A stretch of 64,000 nt of DNA, taken from the NCBI GenBank assembly GCA_050250665.1, contig JBFWOF010000001.1:62001-126000 (forward strand). The letters are read 5' to 3'. The notes under the pieces are model-generated. The model was not told where the DNA came from. It did not search any database and worked only from the letters and a program-made list of their open reading frames with translations. Source of the DNA: JADKFD01 sp050250665. Its GTDB lineage: Bacteria > Pseudomonadota > Gammaproteobacteria > Xanthomonadales > SZUA-5. Positions 34,602 through 43,327 of this stretch are shown here, piece after piece; positions within the stretch are counted from its first letter, which is position 1; each line of letters starts with the position of its first letter. A program made the translations under genes and the position numbers.

Positions 34602-35993
34602 ATGGCCTCTATCCAGTTTCTCGGCGCTGCCGGTGAGATCACCGGCTCCTGTCATCTGCTGCGGGCAGCGGGCAAGAAGATCCTGTTGGATTGCGGCTTG
34701 ATCCAGGGCGGACGCGAGGAAGATGCCCGCAACCGCGAGGCTTTCCCTTTCGATCCGGCCGATATCGATGCGGTCATTCTGAGCCACGCCCACATCGATC
34801 ATTGCGGCCGCCTGCCGCTGCTGGTCAAGCGCGGATTCAACGGCAAGATCCATACCCAGACGGCCACCGCCGATCTGGTACACGTGATGCTGGAAGATTC
34901 CGCGCGTCTGGCCGCCGCAGACGTCGAGCACGGCAACCGCCTGCGTGCCCGGCGCGGACTCAAACCCCTGGAGCCGCTGTATGAACTGGCGGACGTGGCC
35001 GATGCGGTGGCGCGGCTCAGGGCCCACGACTACGGCCAGCGTTTCGAGCTCTATCCCGGCGTCTCGGTGCGGCTGCAGGACGCCGGCCACATCCTCGGCG
35101 CGGCCATCGTCGAGATCTGGGTCGATGAGGGTAGCGGCGAGCGCAAACTGGTGTTCAGCGGTGATCTCGGCCCCAGCGGCGCGCCGATCATGCGTGATGC
35201 CACGCCGATCGCCGACGCCGATCTGGTGCTGATGGAGAGCACCTATGGCGATCGCCTGCATCGCCCGCGCGATCAGACCATCATCGAGATCGGCGAAGTC
35301 CTGGACGCCGCCCGAGGCAGCGGCGGCAATGTGATCATTCCCGCCTTCGCCGTGGGTCGCAGCCAGGAATTGCTCTACTGGTTCGCCAAGTACTACGAGG
35401 AATGGGGCCTGAAACGCTGGAAGATCTATCTGGACAGCCCCATGGCCACCAAGGTGGTCGACGTCTATCGGCGCCACCAGCAACTGTTCGATCGCGACGG
35501 TCGCCATCAATGGAGCAACGGCGACGACCCCTTCACCCTGCCCGGCCTGAGCTTTGTCAGTTCGATGGAAGAATCGCAGGCGCTGAACCGCCGCGAGCAG
35601 GGCTGCATCATCATCGCCGGCTCCGGCATGTGCAACGGCGGCCGCGTGCGCCACCATCTCAAGCACAACCTCTGGCGTCCGGGGGCACACGTGATGATCG
35701 TCGGCTATCAGGCCCAGCACACGCTCGGCCGGCAACTGGTGGATGGGCGCTCGACGGTACGGATCTTCAACGAGATCATTCGCGTCAATGCCAGGATTCA
35801 CACCGTGGGTGGATTGTCTGCGCACGCCGACCAGCAGGGCCTGTTGAACTGGTACGGCCATTTCCACGCCCGACCGCCCCTGTATCTGGTGCACGGCGAA
35901 GACCAGGCCCGTGAAACCCTGGCCGCTAAGCTGCGCGCCGTCCACGGCGCCGAGGTCAGCCTGGCCCGTCCGGGGATGGAGCGGACGATCTAG
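34602..35993 (+). CDS. MBL-fold beta-CASP ribonuclease-like protein
   Basis: 463 residues. The metal motif SHAHIDHCGRLP (His62-His67) and DAGHILGAAIVEI, LVFSGDLGP and LMESTYGDR are those of metallo-beta-lactamase enzymes of nucleic acid metabolism. A beta-CASP insert (about 215-375) contains IIPAFAVGRSQELLY and SGMCNGGRVRHHLKHNL, and the RMMBL end has GGLSAHADQQGLL and YLVHGEDQAR. This is the CPSF-73/YSH1-like bacterial group, probably an RNA-specific nuclease. Targets are unknown. Confidence 0.93.
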   Translation: MASIQFLGAAGEITGSCHLLRAAGKKILLDCGLIQGGREEDARNREAFPFDPADIDAVILSHAHIDHCGRLPLLVKRGFNGKIHTQTATADLVHVMLEDSARLAAADVEHGNRLRARRGLKPLEPLYELADVADAVARLRAHDYGQRFELYPGVSVRLQDAGHILGAAIVEIWVDEGSGERKLVFSGDLGPSGAPIMRDATPIADADLVLMESTYGDRLHRPRDQTIIEIGEVLDAARGSGGNVIIPAFAVGRSQELLYWFAKYYEEWGLKRWKIYLDSPMATKVVDVYRRHQQLFDRDGRHQWSNGDDPFTLPGLSFVSSMEESQALNRREQGCIIIAGSGMCNGGRVRHHLKHNLWRPGAHVMIVGYQAQHTLGRQLVDGRSTVRIFNEIIRVNARIHTVGGLSAHADQQGLLNWYGHFHARPPLYLVHGEDQARETLAAKLRAVHGAEVSLARPGMERTI

Positions 35994-36467
35994 CTGGCAG
36001 CAGCGATCATTGCCCTGCAAAGATACCCCGCCCTCTGTAGGAGCGCCCTCGCGGCGCGACCGGTGACGCGACGATCCTGCCCAGCTACATGGCAGCGCCC
36101 ATGAGTGGGAACGCGCCTGCGGCGCGCACCCTCGGCCTACCGCTGTTGAACTCCGCCTGCGCAAAGCGGCGCCGCGGCGCGGCGCCCTCCAAAGCAGCGG
36201 CAAGGTCCACCCGGATTCGGTTATTGGAGAGCGCAGCGAAGCAGTCGAGGGGCATGCGGCAATGCGCTGGATTGCGCGTTGCTCTGCTTCTGTCCATGAG
36301 CCTATGCCGTAGGTTGTTGATGCGTCATTGCGAGGAGCGCAGCGACGAAGCAATCCAGTGCTTCTGAAGCTGTGCCTCTGGATTGCTTCGCTACGCTCGC
36401 AATGACGCCGGGGGTCATCGTCCGTGGGTAGCGCCAAGGCGCCGCGGCGCGGCGCCCTCCATGGCAC
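35994..36467. repeat. Repeat-filled spacer with three palindrome families
   Basis: No gene. A REP arm TGTAGGAGCGCCCTCGCGGC is at 36035-36061. A paired element of the GTCATTGCGAGGAGCGCAGC type is at 36322-36408, its arms ~31-37 bp around a ~19-base loop. A GGCGCCGCGGCGCGGCGCC block occurs on both sides of it (36166-36185 and 36438-36456). Confidence 0.8.
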
Positions 36468-36872
36468 CTAACCCAGCACGCGCCTCAGCCGCCGCAGCCG
36501 CTCGGCCTGCGCCGGCTCGTCTGCTGGCTCGTAGCTCTTTCCCCAGACCGGAGCCGGCCAGGCGCTGTCGCCCTGGTGACGGGCGACGATGTGCACATGC
36601 AATTGCGCGACCACATTGCCGATGGCAGCTATATTGATCTTGTCGGCGCCGAACTCCGATTTCAATTCGGCTGCCAGATTCATGGTCAGTTCGAACAACT
36701 GAGCTTGTTGCGGCTCCGGCAGATCGAACCATTCCACGGCCCGCCGATATTGCGGCACCAGAATCAGCCAGGGCCAGGGTGCCGCCGGTATGGCCCGGAT
36801 CTGGATCGATCCGTGTTCACCCAGCTCCACGCTGTCAGCGGCCAGGCGTGAGTCCAGCTGCCACTCGTTCAT
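36468..36872 (-). CDS. HIT domain protein
   Basis: 134 residues, ATG 36872 overlapping the upstream hydrolase stop (ATGA). The HIT signature is QLHVHIVARHQGD with His92 and His94; the third position of the canonical HxHxH triad is Val, as is common in the QLHVHVIAR subgroup. HIT proteins hydrolyse or transfer nucleotidyl groups. It is the last gene of the pxp-pcp run; its role there is not evident. Confidence 0.9.
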   Translation of the reverse strand: MNEWQLDSRLAADSVELGEHGSIQIRAIPAAPWPWLILVPQYRRAVEWFDLPEPQQAQLFELTMNLAAELKSEFGADKINIAAIGNVVAQLHVHIVARHQGDSAWPAPVWGKSYEPADEPAQAERLRRLRRVLG

Positions 36873-37552
36873 GCCAGATGCCGCTCGAAGAAGCCCAGAG
36901 AGCGCTGCAGGGCCAGATTGGCACTGTGTGGCTCGCCATGGTCATCGCCCAGGCGGTTGAAGGCGTGACCCGCGGCATAGCGGTACAAGGGCGCCTGCGG
37001 CAGCGCAGCGGCCACACCTTCGACCTGATCAGGCGGAATCAGCGCGTCCTGATCGCCAAAATGGAACATCAGCGGCGCCTGCGGTCGCTCGTGCAGGAAC
37101 TGCGGCACCAGCCTGCCGTAATAGCTGACGGCAGGCAGGCCCAGCCGGGTCGCCGCCAGAAAGGCCACGGCGCCACCCCAGCAATAGCCGACCACGCCGA
37201 CCGCCCGGCAGCCGCTGGCATGCAGATGATCCGCCGCCGCGCGTAGATCACGCATGGGCCCGTCGAATCCCAGACGGCCGACCAGATCGCGCCCACGCGC
37301 CATGCCCTGATCGTCGCAATCCAGCGCCACATCAATCTGCAGACGGTCAAACAGCTGCGGTGCCAGCACCTGATACCCGCGATCGGCATAGTCGGCCGCA
37401 ACCGCCCGGATGTGCGCGGTCACGCCGAAGATCTCCTGGACCACGATCAGACCGGCGCCGTTTGCGCTCTCGGGCCGATACCGATAGGCGCTGATGCTGG
37501 CGCCATCGATGGCGCTGAGCACGATCCGTTCGTCACCTGCCGCGGCATTCAT
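36869..37552 (-). CDS. Dienelactone hydrolase family protein
   Basis: 227 residues, alpha/beta-hydrolase fold. The nucleophile is Cys124 in VVGYCWGG; QEIFG (Glu40) near the N-terminus, FGDQDALIP (Asp about 172) and AGHAFN (His about 204) complete the dienelactone hydrolase pattern. It probably hydrolyses an ester, lactone or thioester. It starts 13 bases after pcp and overlaps the HIT gene by 4 bases, so it is likely co-transcribed with the pyroglutamate genes although a mechanistic link is not obvious. Confidence 0.92.
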   Translation of the reverse strand: MNAAAGDERIVLSAIDGASISAYRYRPESANGAGLIVVQEIFGVTAHIRAVAADYADRGYQVLAPQLFDRLQIDVALDCDDQGMARGRDLVGRLGFDGPMRDLRAAADHLHASGCRAVGVVGYCWGGAVAFLAATRLGLPAVSYYGRLVPQFLHERPQAPLMFHFGDQDALIPPDQVEGVAAALPQAPLYRYAAGHAFNRLGDDHGEPHSANLALQRSLGFFERHLA

Positions 37553-37565
37553 CGAGAAGGAACTC

Positions 37566-38204
37566 CTAGTTCACCAGCTGTCGTCGATCGCGCGGTCGCC
37601 TTGCCACACTGACTTCAATGGCCACACACAAGGCTTCGGTGATCGTTGCCAGTGGCAGGCTCGGTGTGCCCGGGCGGTCGCAGACCTGTTCGCTGGCATA
37701 GGGCAGATGGATGAATCCGGCGGCCGTGCCCGGCTCTTCCAGTGCGTGGCGCAGTCGGAAGAACAGCTCGTTACAGACATAGGCGCCAGCCGACAGCGAC
37801 ACCGAGGCCGGTATGCCATGGGCGCGCAGCGCATCGACGATACGACTCACCGGCAAGGTACTGGCATAAGCGAGCGGCGCGCCCTTGATCAGCGTGCGCT
37901 CACGCGGTTGCGCGCCGCGGTTGTCGGCGATCCGGGCATCGGCAAAATTCAGCGCAAAGCGCTCCGGCGTGATCTCGGCGCGCCCGGCGGCGACTCCGGT
38001 CGCGATCACCAGCAGCGGCTTGCTGCGGGCAATCTCGCGCAGCAACACCCGGGCGGCAGCGCCAAAGGCGGTCGGCAGACACAGGGCGCGGACGCGGCAG
38101 CCCTCGATTTCATGTCCATCCAGGGCCGCGCAGGCTTCTGCCGAGGGATTGCGGGCATCACCGCCAAAGGGCTCGAAACCGCTGATCAGGACTTCGCCCC
38201 TCAT
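37566..38204 (-). CDS. pcp: Pyroglutamyl-peptidase I
   Basis: 212 residues from ATG 38204, overlapping the DUF979 stop as ATGA. ISGFEPFGGDARNPS is the family N-terminus. The catalytic triad is visible as Glu81 (TPERFALNF), Cys144 (SLSAGAYVCNELFF) and His166 (AGFIHLPYA). It removes N-terminal pyroglutamate from peptides in the cytosol, giving 5-oxoproline, the substrate of the PxpABC enzyme encoded upstream in the same operon. Start is fixed by overlap and homology. Confidence 0.96.
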   Translation of the reverse strand: MRGEVLISGFEPFGGDARNPSAEACAALDGHEIEGCRVRALCLPTAFGAAARVLLREIARSKPLLVIATGVAAGRAEITPERFALNFADARIADNRGAQPRERTLIKGAPLAYASTLPVSRIVDALRAHGIPASVSLSAGAYVCNELFFRLRHALEEPGTAAGFIHLPYASEQVCDRPGTPSLPLATITEALCVAIEVSVARRPRDRRQLVN

Positions 38205-39139
38205 CGGAAACACAGCCACAGCAGCAGACAGAGATTGCCGGCCAGCAGCGGCAGCGCGGTCGGAATCTGGGCGCGGATGACGGCGTTGCGGTCCTTGAGA
38301 TCGAGCAGCGCCACCGGCACCAGATTGAAATTCGCAGCCATTGGCGTCATCAATGTTCCGCAATAGCCCGAGAGCATACCAATGGCCGCCATCGGCGCCG
38401 CGTCGGCACCATGCACACCCACCAGAAAGGGCATGCCGATGCCGCCGGCGATCACCGGAAAGGCGGCAAAGGCATTACCCATGGCCATGGTCAGCAGAGC
38501 CATGCCCAGGCCATAGGCGAGCACCGCCACCCAGCGCACATCGAGCGGCAGGACGGCACCGATGACTTCTGCCAGTGCCGTCCCCACGCCGGCCTTGGCG
38601 AACAGTGTGCCCAGCACCGACAGCAGCAGCGGCAGCACAAAGGCCCAGCCCACCGCCTCCAGCAGTTCGCCGCCGCGGCCCAGGGCCACGGTCGGGCCTT
38701 CGCGGGTCATGCGCAGGGCCAGTGCCAGCGCCAGCAGACAGGCAGTGGCCAGGCCGTAGAGCGCGGCGCTGGCCTTGTCGAAGGCCGCCACACCGTCAAT
38801 CTGCAGCAGGGGCAAGGACAGGGTCAGGATCACCGTGACCAGCGGTATCGCCAGCACCGGCAGCAACAGCGTATAGCCGCGCTCACCCCGAGGCTTGGCG
38901 GCGCCGTCCACGGACTGGGCCATATGCGGCAGGCCGAAGCCTGCGATCACGGCCAGGATCAGCACCAGAGCTCCCGAGATCGCGCCGGGAATCAGATCGC
39001 CAAAGACCAGCAGCAGCGCCAGGATGGCGAAAAAGGCACTGCGCGCGAGCCGTCGCGGTCGACTGGAATCACCTGCCGCGCGAGCCGAAATCAGGGCGAA
39101 GTAAGCCCCCATCAGGATGTAGAGCGGCGTCAGCGTCAT
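38201..39139 (-). CDS. DUF979 membrane protein
   Basis: 312 residues with about nine membrane helices; typical blocks are LYILMGAYFALISARAA at the start, TMAMGNAFAAFPVIAGGIG and LSGYCGTLMTPMAANFNLVPVALL near the end. It overlaps DUF969 and pcp by 4 bases each. DUF969 and DUF979 nearly always occur as a pair next to 5-oxoprolinase genes, so a two-part permease for pyroglutamate or pyroglutamyl peptides is the favoured inference. Direct transport evidence is not readable from sequence. Confidence 0.9.
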   Translation of the reverse strand: MTLTPLYILMGAYFALISARAAGDSSRPRRLARSAFFAILALLLVFGDLIPGAISGALVLILAVIAGFGLPHMAQSVDGAAKPRGERGYTLLLPVLAIPLVTVILTLSLPLLQIDGVAAFDKASAALYGLATACLLALALALRMTREGPTVALGRGGELLEAVGWAFVLPLLLSVLGTLFAKAGVGTALAEVIGAVLPLDVRWVAVLAYGLGMALLTMAMGNAFAAFPVIAGGIGMPFLVGVHGADAAPMAAIGMLSGYCGTLMTPMAANFNLVPVALLDLKDRNAVIRAQIPTALPLLAGNLCLLLWLCFR

Positions 39140-39816
39140 GCTTTGCGCCTGCGGCGATCACGCCAGAGCAGCCGCGCCCCATGAATCAGAAAGGCCAGAA
39201 CCGCAGTCGGCAGTCCCCACAATGCGATCTCCAGCGGCGCCAGTTGCAGACCGCGCTCGGAGAAATAGGCTTGCATCAGCAACACGGCACCGAAGGCAAG
39301 AAACAGATCCTCACCGAAGAACAGTCCGACATTGTCGGTGGCGGCAGCCATGGCCCGCACCTCTTGGCGTTCCTCGTCGCTGAGCTTGCCGTCGGCTGCC
39401 TCGGCTTCCGCCGCCGCCTCGGCCATAGGGGCGACCAGCGGCCGCACCATCTGCGGATGCCCGCCCAGACTGGTCAGCCCCAGCGCCGCGGAGGATTGTC
39501 TGAGTGCCAGATAAGCCACCAGCAAGCGCCCGGTCCGCACACCGCGCCAGGCCCCGACCACCCGTGCCGCCAGACGCCTCAGCCCATGCGCCTCCATCTG
39601 CGCAATCACCGGAAAGGCCAGCACGATCACCAGCAGATAGCGGGCCTTGTTGAAACTGGTGCCGAGCACATCCAGAAACTCGATCAAGCCCAACCCACCG
39701 ACCAAGCCGGCGCTGAGCGCCGCCACCAGCACCACCCGTGCCGGGTGCTGGCGCAGGGCGAAGCCGAGCACGACCACCAGCACCGGAATCAGCGCCCACA
39801 GCGTCGTGCCGCTCAT
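39136..39816 (-). CDS. DUF969 membrane protein
   Basis: 226 residues, five or six helices, opening LWALIPVLVVVLGFALRQHP and with GVRTGRLLVAYLALRQSSAALGLTSLGGHPQMVRPLVAPM in the middle. It overlaps pxpA upstream and DUF979 downstream by 4 bases, a strictly coupled arrangement. Together with DUF979 it is a candidate pyroglutamate/pyroglutamyl-peptide transporter. Confidence 0.9.
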   Translation of the reverse strand: MSGTTLWALIPVLVVVLGFALRQHPARVVLVAALSAGLVGGLGLIEFLDVLGTSFNKARYLLVIVLAFPVIAQMEAHGLRRLAARVVGAWRGVRTGRLLVAYLALRQSSAALGLTSLGGHPQMVRPLVAPMAEAAAEAEAADGKLSDEERQEVRAMAAATDNVGLFFGEDLFLAFGAVLLMQAYFSERGLQLAPLEIALWGLPTAVLAFLIHGARLLWRDRRRRKA

Positions 39817-40568
39817 GGTGCGCGTATGCCCAGGCCCGCCGCCAGCAAGTCGGCGCGCAACTGCGAGGCCAGCGCCAGCGCGTGCGGTCCGTCGCCGTGC
39901 ACACAGAGTGTCTGCACTGCGGGCCGGATCTCAGTGCCGTCGACGGCCGCTATGGCCTGGGCCCGCGCCAGTGCCAGGCCCTGCGCGCGCGCCGCATCCA
40001 GTTCCAGCAACGCGCCCGGCTGGCTGCGCGGGACCAGCTGGCCATTGGCCTGATAGCCGCGGTCGGCAAAACCCTCGCAGACGTAGTGCAGCGACAAGTC
40101 CTCGCAGACCCGGCGCAGCGCTCCCTGATCAGAGCCGTAAATCTGCAACTGCGGCCCAGCGGCAACGACGGCATCGACGAAGGCCCGCGCCAACGCCGAA
40201 TCGCGCGCGAGCATGCCGTAGAGCGCGCCGTGCGCCTTGACGTGGTGCAGCCGGCCCCCTGCGGCGCGGACAAAGCCGTCCAGCGCCGATATCTGGTAGA
40301 GCGTGAGCGCGTACAGATCTGCAGCGTCGACGCGCAGCTCGCGACGGCCAAAACCGACCAGATCCGGCAGGCTGGGATGTGCCCCCATCGCCACGCCGGA
40401 GGCCAAGGCAGTGGCCACCGTGTGCTGCATGGTCAACGGATCGCCGGCATGGAAACCGCAAGCGATATTGCAGGAACTCACCACCTTCAGCAGGGAGGCA
40501 TCATCGCCCATGGTCCAGGCGCCGAAGCTCTCACCCAGATCCGCATTCAGATCGCAATAGTCCGCCAT
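39813..40568 (-). CDS. pxpA: 5-oxoprolinase subunit A (LamB/YcsF family)
   Basis: 251 residues. The N-terminus DYCDLNADLGESFGAW and SCNIACGFHAGDP are the LamB/YcsF signatures; HVKAHGALYG and FADRGYQANGQLVPRS follow in the expected order. With PxpB and PxpC it forms the ATP-dependent 5-oxoprolinase that opens pyroglutamate to glutamate. A 92-base gap separates it from pxpC. Confidence 0.96.
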   Translation of the reverse strand: MADYCDLNADLGESFGAWTMGDDASLLKVVSSCNIACGFHAGDPLTMQHTVATALASGVAMGAHPSLPDLVGFGRRELRVDAADLYALTLYQISALDGFVRAAGGRLHHVKAHGALYGMLARDSALARAFVDAVVAAGPQLQIYGSDQGALRRVCEDLSLHYVCEGFADRGYQANGQLVPRSQPGALLELDAARAQGLALARAQAIAAVDGTEIRPAVQTLCVHGDGPHALALASQLRADLLAAGLGIRAP

Positions 40569-40660
40569 GAGCGCCCGGGATCTCGATGTCTGGCCAGCCC
40601 GCTGCTGGCTCCGTCCCTGAATCTACGCAAGATTGCCCTGCAGGTCGAACCCGATGTGGA

Positions 40661-41671
40661 TCAGACCGCAGCGGCGGGTCCAGGCAGATGCGCCTCACCC
40701 AGTCTGGCCCGGACCGCAATCTGCATGCGGATGAGGCGCTCGCGCCGCCAGATCCAGAGTCGCTGTGCCAGTGCCAGGCTGATGGGCTCGAACCGGAGTT
40801 CGGATCCAGGCCGGCGCTGCGCCAGTCGTGCCAGATCGACACCGGCCAGATGACCGATGCGCGGATAGCCACCGATGGTCTGGGCCTCGGCCAGCAACAC
40901 CAACGGCTGGCCATCGGGCGGCAACTGGACCGTGCCCGGAATCACCGGTTCGCTGACCAATGAGCCGGCATGGTCGATGCCCAGCGCGGGGCCGTCCAGT
41001 CGTGCGGCCATGCGATTGGACGCCGTCGACAGCCGGAAGGGCTGCGTATACAGCGCACGCCGCTGATGCAGCAGATGCGCGTGGGCCCCTTCGATGATCC
41101 GCAAGCTGGCCTGCCCTTCCAGATCCAGTATCGGATCGCCATCCGCCCACCAGGGCGCAGCGTGGGCGTTGGCGCCGGGCAGGCGCCGGGTCAGGGCGGG
41201 CCATGGTTCGGACTGGGGACTGGCCAAGGGCAGGCGTGCGCCCCGTTCCAGCATCCCCGGAAACTGGCCACCGGCCGAGACCGCACTGCGGCTGCCAAGC
41301 ACTTCCAGTGTCGCCAGACCGCCGGCCACGGCCAGATAGCAGCGATTGCCCAGGCGCCCTGGCGAGAGCGACAGTTCTGAGCCCGCCGCGATCCACAGCG
41401 GCCTCCACATCGGCGCCACCGCGTCGTCGATACGGGACTTGCCGCGAGCGCCGCACAAGGCAATCACGGCCGCCTCGTGGAAGCGGAATCGGGAGTGCCC
41501 AAAGCCGATCTCGAGCGCGGCCACGTCTGGCGCATTACCCACCAGCACATTGGCAACCGCCATCGACCAGTCGTCCAACGGTCCGGAACAGGGCACACCC
41601 TGCGCTCGCCACGGCCAGCGCCCGGCGTCCTGGACCCCACTCAGGGGAGCGATCTTTTCGATTTCAATCAC
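40661..41671 (-). CDS. pxpC: 5-oxoprolinase subunit C (KipA-like)
   Basis: 336 residues from a GTG at 41671 that overlaps the pxpB stop by 8 bases. The family start IEKIAPLSGVQDAGRWPWRA and GVPCSGPLDDWSMAVANVLVGN are clear, as is YLAVAGGLATLEVLGSRSA; TIGGYPRIGHLAGVDLARLAQ is near the end. It is the cyclophilin-like subunit of the PxpABC complex. Confidence 0.95.
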   Translation of the reverse strand: MIEIEKIAPLSGVQDAGRWPWRAQGVPCSGPLDDWSMAVANVLVGNAPDVAALEIGFGHSRFRFHEAAVIALCGARGKSRIDDAVAPMWRPLWIAAGSELSLSPGRLGNRCYLAVAGGLATLEVLGSRSAVSAGGQFPGMLERGARLPLASPQSEPWPALTRRLPGANAHAAPWWADGDPILDLEGQASLRIIEGAHAHLLHQRRALYTQPFRLSTASNRMAARLDGPALGIDHAGSLVSEPVIPGTVQLPPDGQPLVLLAEAQTIGGYPRIGHLAGVDLARLAQRRPGSELRFEPISLALAQRLWIWRRERLIRMQIAVRARLGEAHLPGPAAAV

Positions 41672-42341
41672 GGGCAACAGCCACCGGGACAAAGCGCACG
41701 TTGTCGCCGGGTTGCAACCAGACTTCGGGCTTTCGCTGACAGTCAAACAGGGAAAGCTCGGTGCGCCCGATCAGATGCCATCCACCGGGCGAAGCCGCCG
41801 GATAGATGCCCGTCTGGGCGCCGGCCAGTGCGACCGAACCGGCAGGCACCCGACTTCGAATGGAACTGCGCCGGGGCAGATGCAGCGCCGCGGGCAGTCC
41901 GAGAAGGTAGGGAAAACCGGGTTGAAAGCCGGTCATGGCGACCCGGTAGAGCGTGCCGGCATGAGCATCGATCACCTGTCTCGCGCTCAGCCCGATGCGC
42001 TCGGCCACCTCATCGAGATCGGGCCCGTCCTCACCACCGTAGCGCGTTGGAATGTCCCGAACCCGCGCTGCCGGCTCGGCTACCGCCTCATCCAGTGTGG
42101 CAAGCAGTTCCTGAAGTTGCAGCCGTAGACAGGCCGCCCCCCCATGCCTGGCGAGCCAGCACAGGTCCAGATCCAGCATCAGCGCTGCATAGGCCGGTGC
42201 GCAGGCCCTCACGCCCTGCAGACCGGCATTGCTGATGGCCGCACAGGCCCGATGCACCAGACGGTTGGTCTCGATGCAGGCGGAGTCACCGAATCGCAGC
42301 AGCAGCGCGCGATCACCGAGCGGCCAGATTTCGTAGTCCAT
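41664..42341 (-). CDS. pxpB: 5-oxoprolinase subunit B (KipI-like)
   Basis: 225 residues, first gene of the minus-strand run. It begins PLGDRALLLRFGD and carries IPTRYGGEDGPDLDEVAERIGLS and the conserved GFQPGFPYLLGLP plus VPAGSVALAGAQTGIYP. With PxpC it phosphorylates or activates 5-oxoproline for hydrolysis by PxpA. The promoter should lie in 42342-42576, where no strong consensus was seen. Confidence 0.95.
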   Translation of the reverse strand: MDYEIWPLGDRALLLRFGDSACIETNRLVHRACAAISNAGLQGVRACAPAYAALMLDLDLCWLARHGGAACLRLQLQELLATLDEAVAEPAARVRDIPTRYGGEDGPDLDEVAERIGLSARQVIDAHAGTLYRVAMTGFQPGFPYLLGLPAALHLPRRSSIRSRVPAGSVALAGAQTGIYPAASPGGWHLIGRTELSLFDCQRKPEVWLQPGDNVRFVPVAVARD

Positions 42342-42576
42342 CGACGGCAGTATCCCATCCGAGCACTGCAGACGTCAGCAGGGGAGGAGGAATCCCTGAC
42401 GCCACAACGGTCCCACCGCCGCGCCTCTGCACGGTACCCGGCAGGGTGAAAACTTCAACCCGCCACCGATAGCCACAGGGGTGCGGCAACGTCCCTGACT
42501 GCCGATCGGGAATTGTGGGGGAATCGGAACGCAAAGGGATTGAACTGCGATAGCATCACTGGCAGGGAGAGAATCC

Positions 42577-43038
42577 ATGGCCAATGCGCGGACACGATTC
42601 GATACCATCTGCGAGTATCTGGCTCGCACTCACGAAGCCTCGCTGGGGCAGCTTTACGGCAAGCCCTGCGCGATGATCAAAGGCCATGCCTTCATCGTTT
42701 ATTGCTTTGACGGGGTTGCTTTCAGATTGAGTGGCCGCAGCCGGCTGCAGGCGTCGGCGCTACCTGGTGCGCGCTACTGGGACCCCCTCGGGCGCGACGT
42801 CCCCAATATGGACTGGATCCACGTACCCGAAGCGAACTTCATGCGTTGGGATCGTCTGGCGCTGGAATCAGCGCGTCTGGGCAAGGAAGGTTTCCGCGGT
42901 CCGCTGATACGCAGCAGCGCGCCGCCTGAAGCGCCGGTGGAAGACCCGTCTCAACGGTCCGTGCGCAAGCTCGTACCGAACTTTTCGTTCTCGAAACTGT
43001 GGTCGCTGATGCCATTGGTTGGGCGGGCCGAGCGCTAG
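42577..43038 (+). CDS. TfoX-N-like domain protein
   Basis: 153 residues, ATG 42577 with GGGAGAG 8 bases upstream. The central part (residues 15-105) reads LGQLYGKPCAMIKGHAFIVYC, FRLSGRSRLQASALPGARYWDP and MDWIHVPEANFMRWDRLALE, resembling the small TfoX N-terminal-type domain family (GKPC.KVNGKAF with ALPGA..FDP). The last 45 residues are basic and Pro/Ser-rich without a recognised domain. A role in DNA uptake is not implied; the family is broad. Confidence 0.6.
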   Translation: MANARTRFDTICEYLARTHEASLGQLYGKPCAMIKGHAFIVYCFDGVAFRLSGRSRLQASALPGARYWDPLGRDVPNMDWIHVPEANFMRWDRLALESARLGKEGFRGPLIRSSAPPEAPVEDPSQRSVRKLVPNFSFSKLWSLMPLVGRAER

Positions 43039-43117
43039 CTGGTGCCGTGTCGCAGTGAGGGCGATTGTGCCGCTGCGTCCGCGTGGACCGCGGCTATCAG
43101 CGAGATTTGGCACTGGC

Positions 43118-43284
43118 GGTCGCGACGCAAGGTCGCTCCTACAGGCGGTCCAAGGCTGAGCAGTGGCCTGCACCTGAATTCCGACCCACTCGGTCGCGAC
43201 GCGAGGTCGCTCCTACAGGCGGTCCGAGCCTGGCTGTTTCTGAACTCTGATCTGTCCGGTCGAGATGCGAGGTTGCTCATACCC
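43118..43284. repeat. Three direct REP arms (GTCGCTCCTACAGGCGGTCC type)
   Basis: Nearly identical 34-bp arms start at 43118 and 43192 and a decayed one at 43259, all in the same orientation at ~70-base spacing. This is the GTAGGAGCG-type REP variant, unlike the paired GTGGGAGCGG type elsewhere. No gene in 43039-43327. Confidence 0.8.
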
Positions 43285-43292
43285 GGACAGTG

Positions 43293-43320
43293 AGCGCCGC
43301 CTGCAGACGCAGGCGGCGCT
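43293..43320 (-). terminator. Terminator of the lipase-RND locus
   Basis: A 12-bp perfect stem AGCGCCGCCTGC/GCAGGCGGCGCT with a 4-base loop lies 7 bases after the RND gene stop. Confidence 0.75.
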
Positions 43321-43327
43321 TGGTACC

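Noticed and set aside
42577..43038. Competence regulator TfoX/Sxy
   Set aside because: Only the broad TfoX-N-like domain is visible; the C-terminal half of Sxy is absent.
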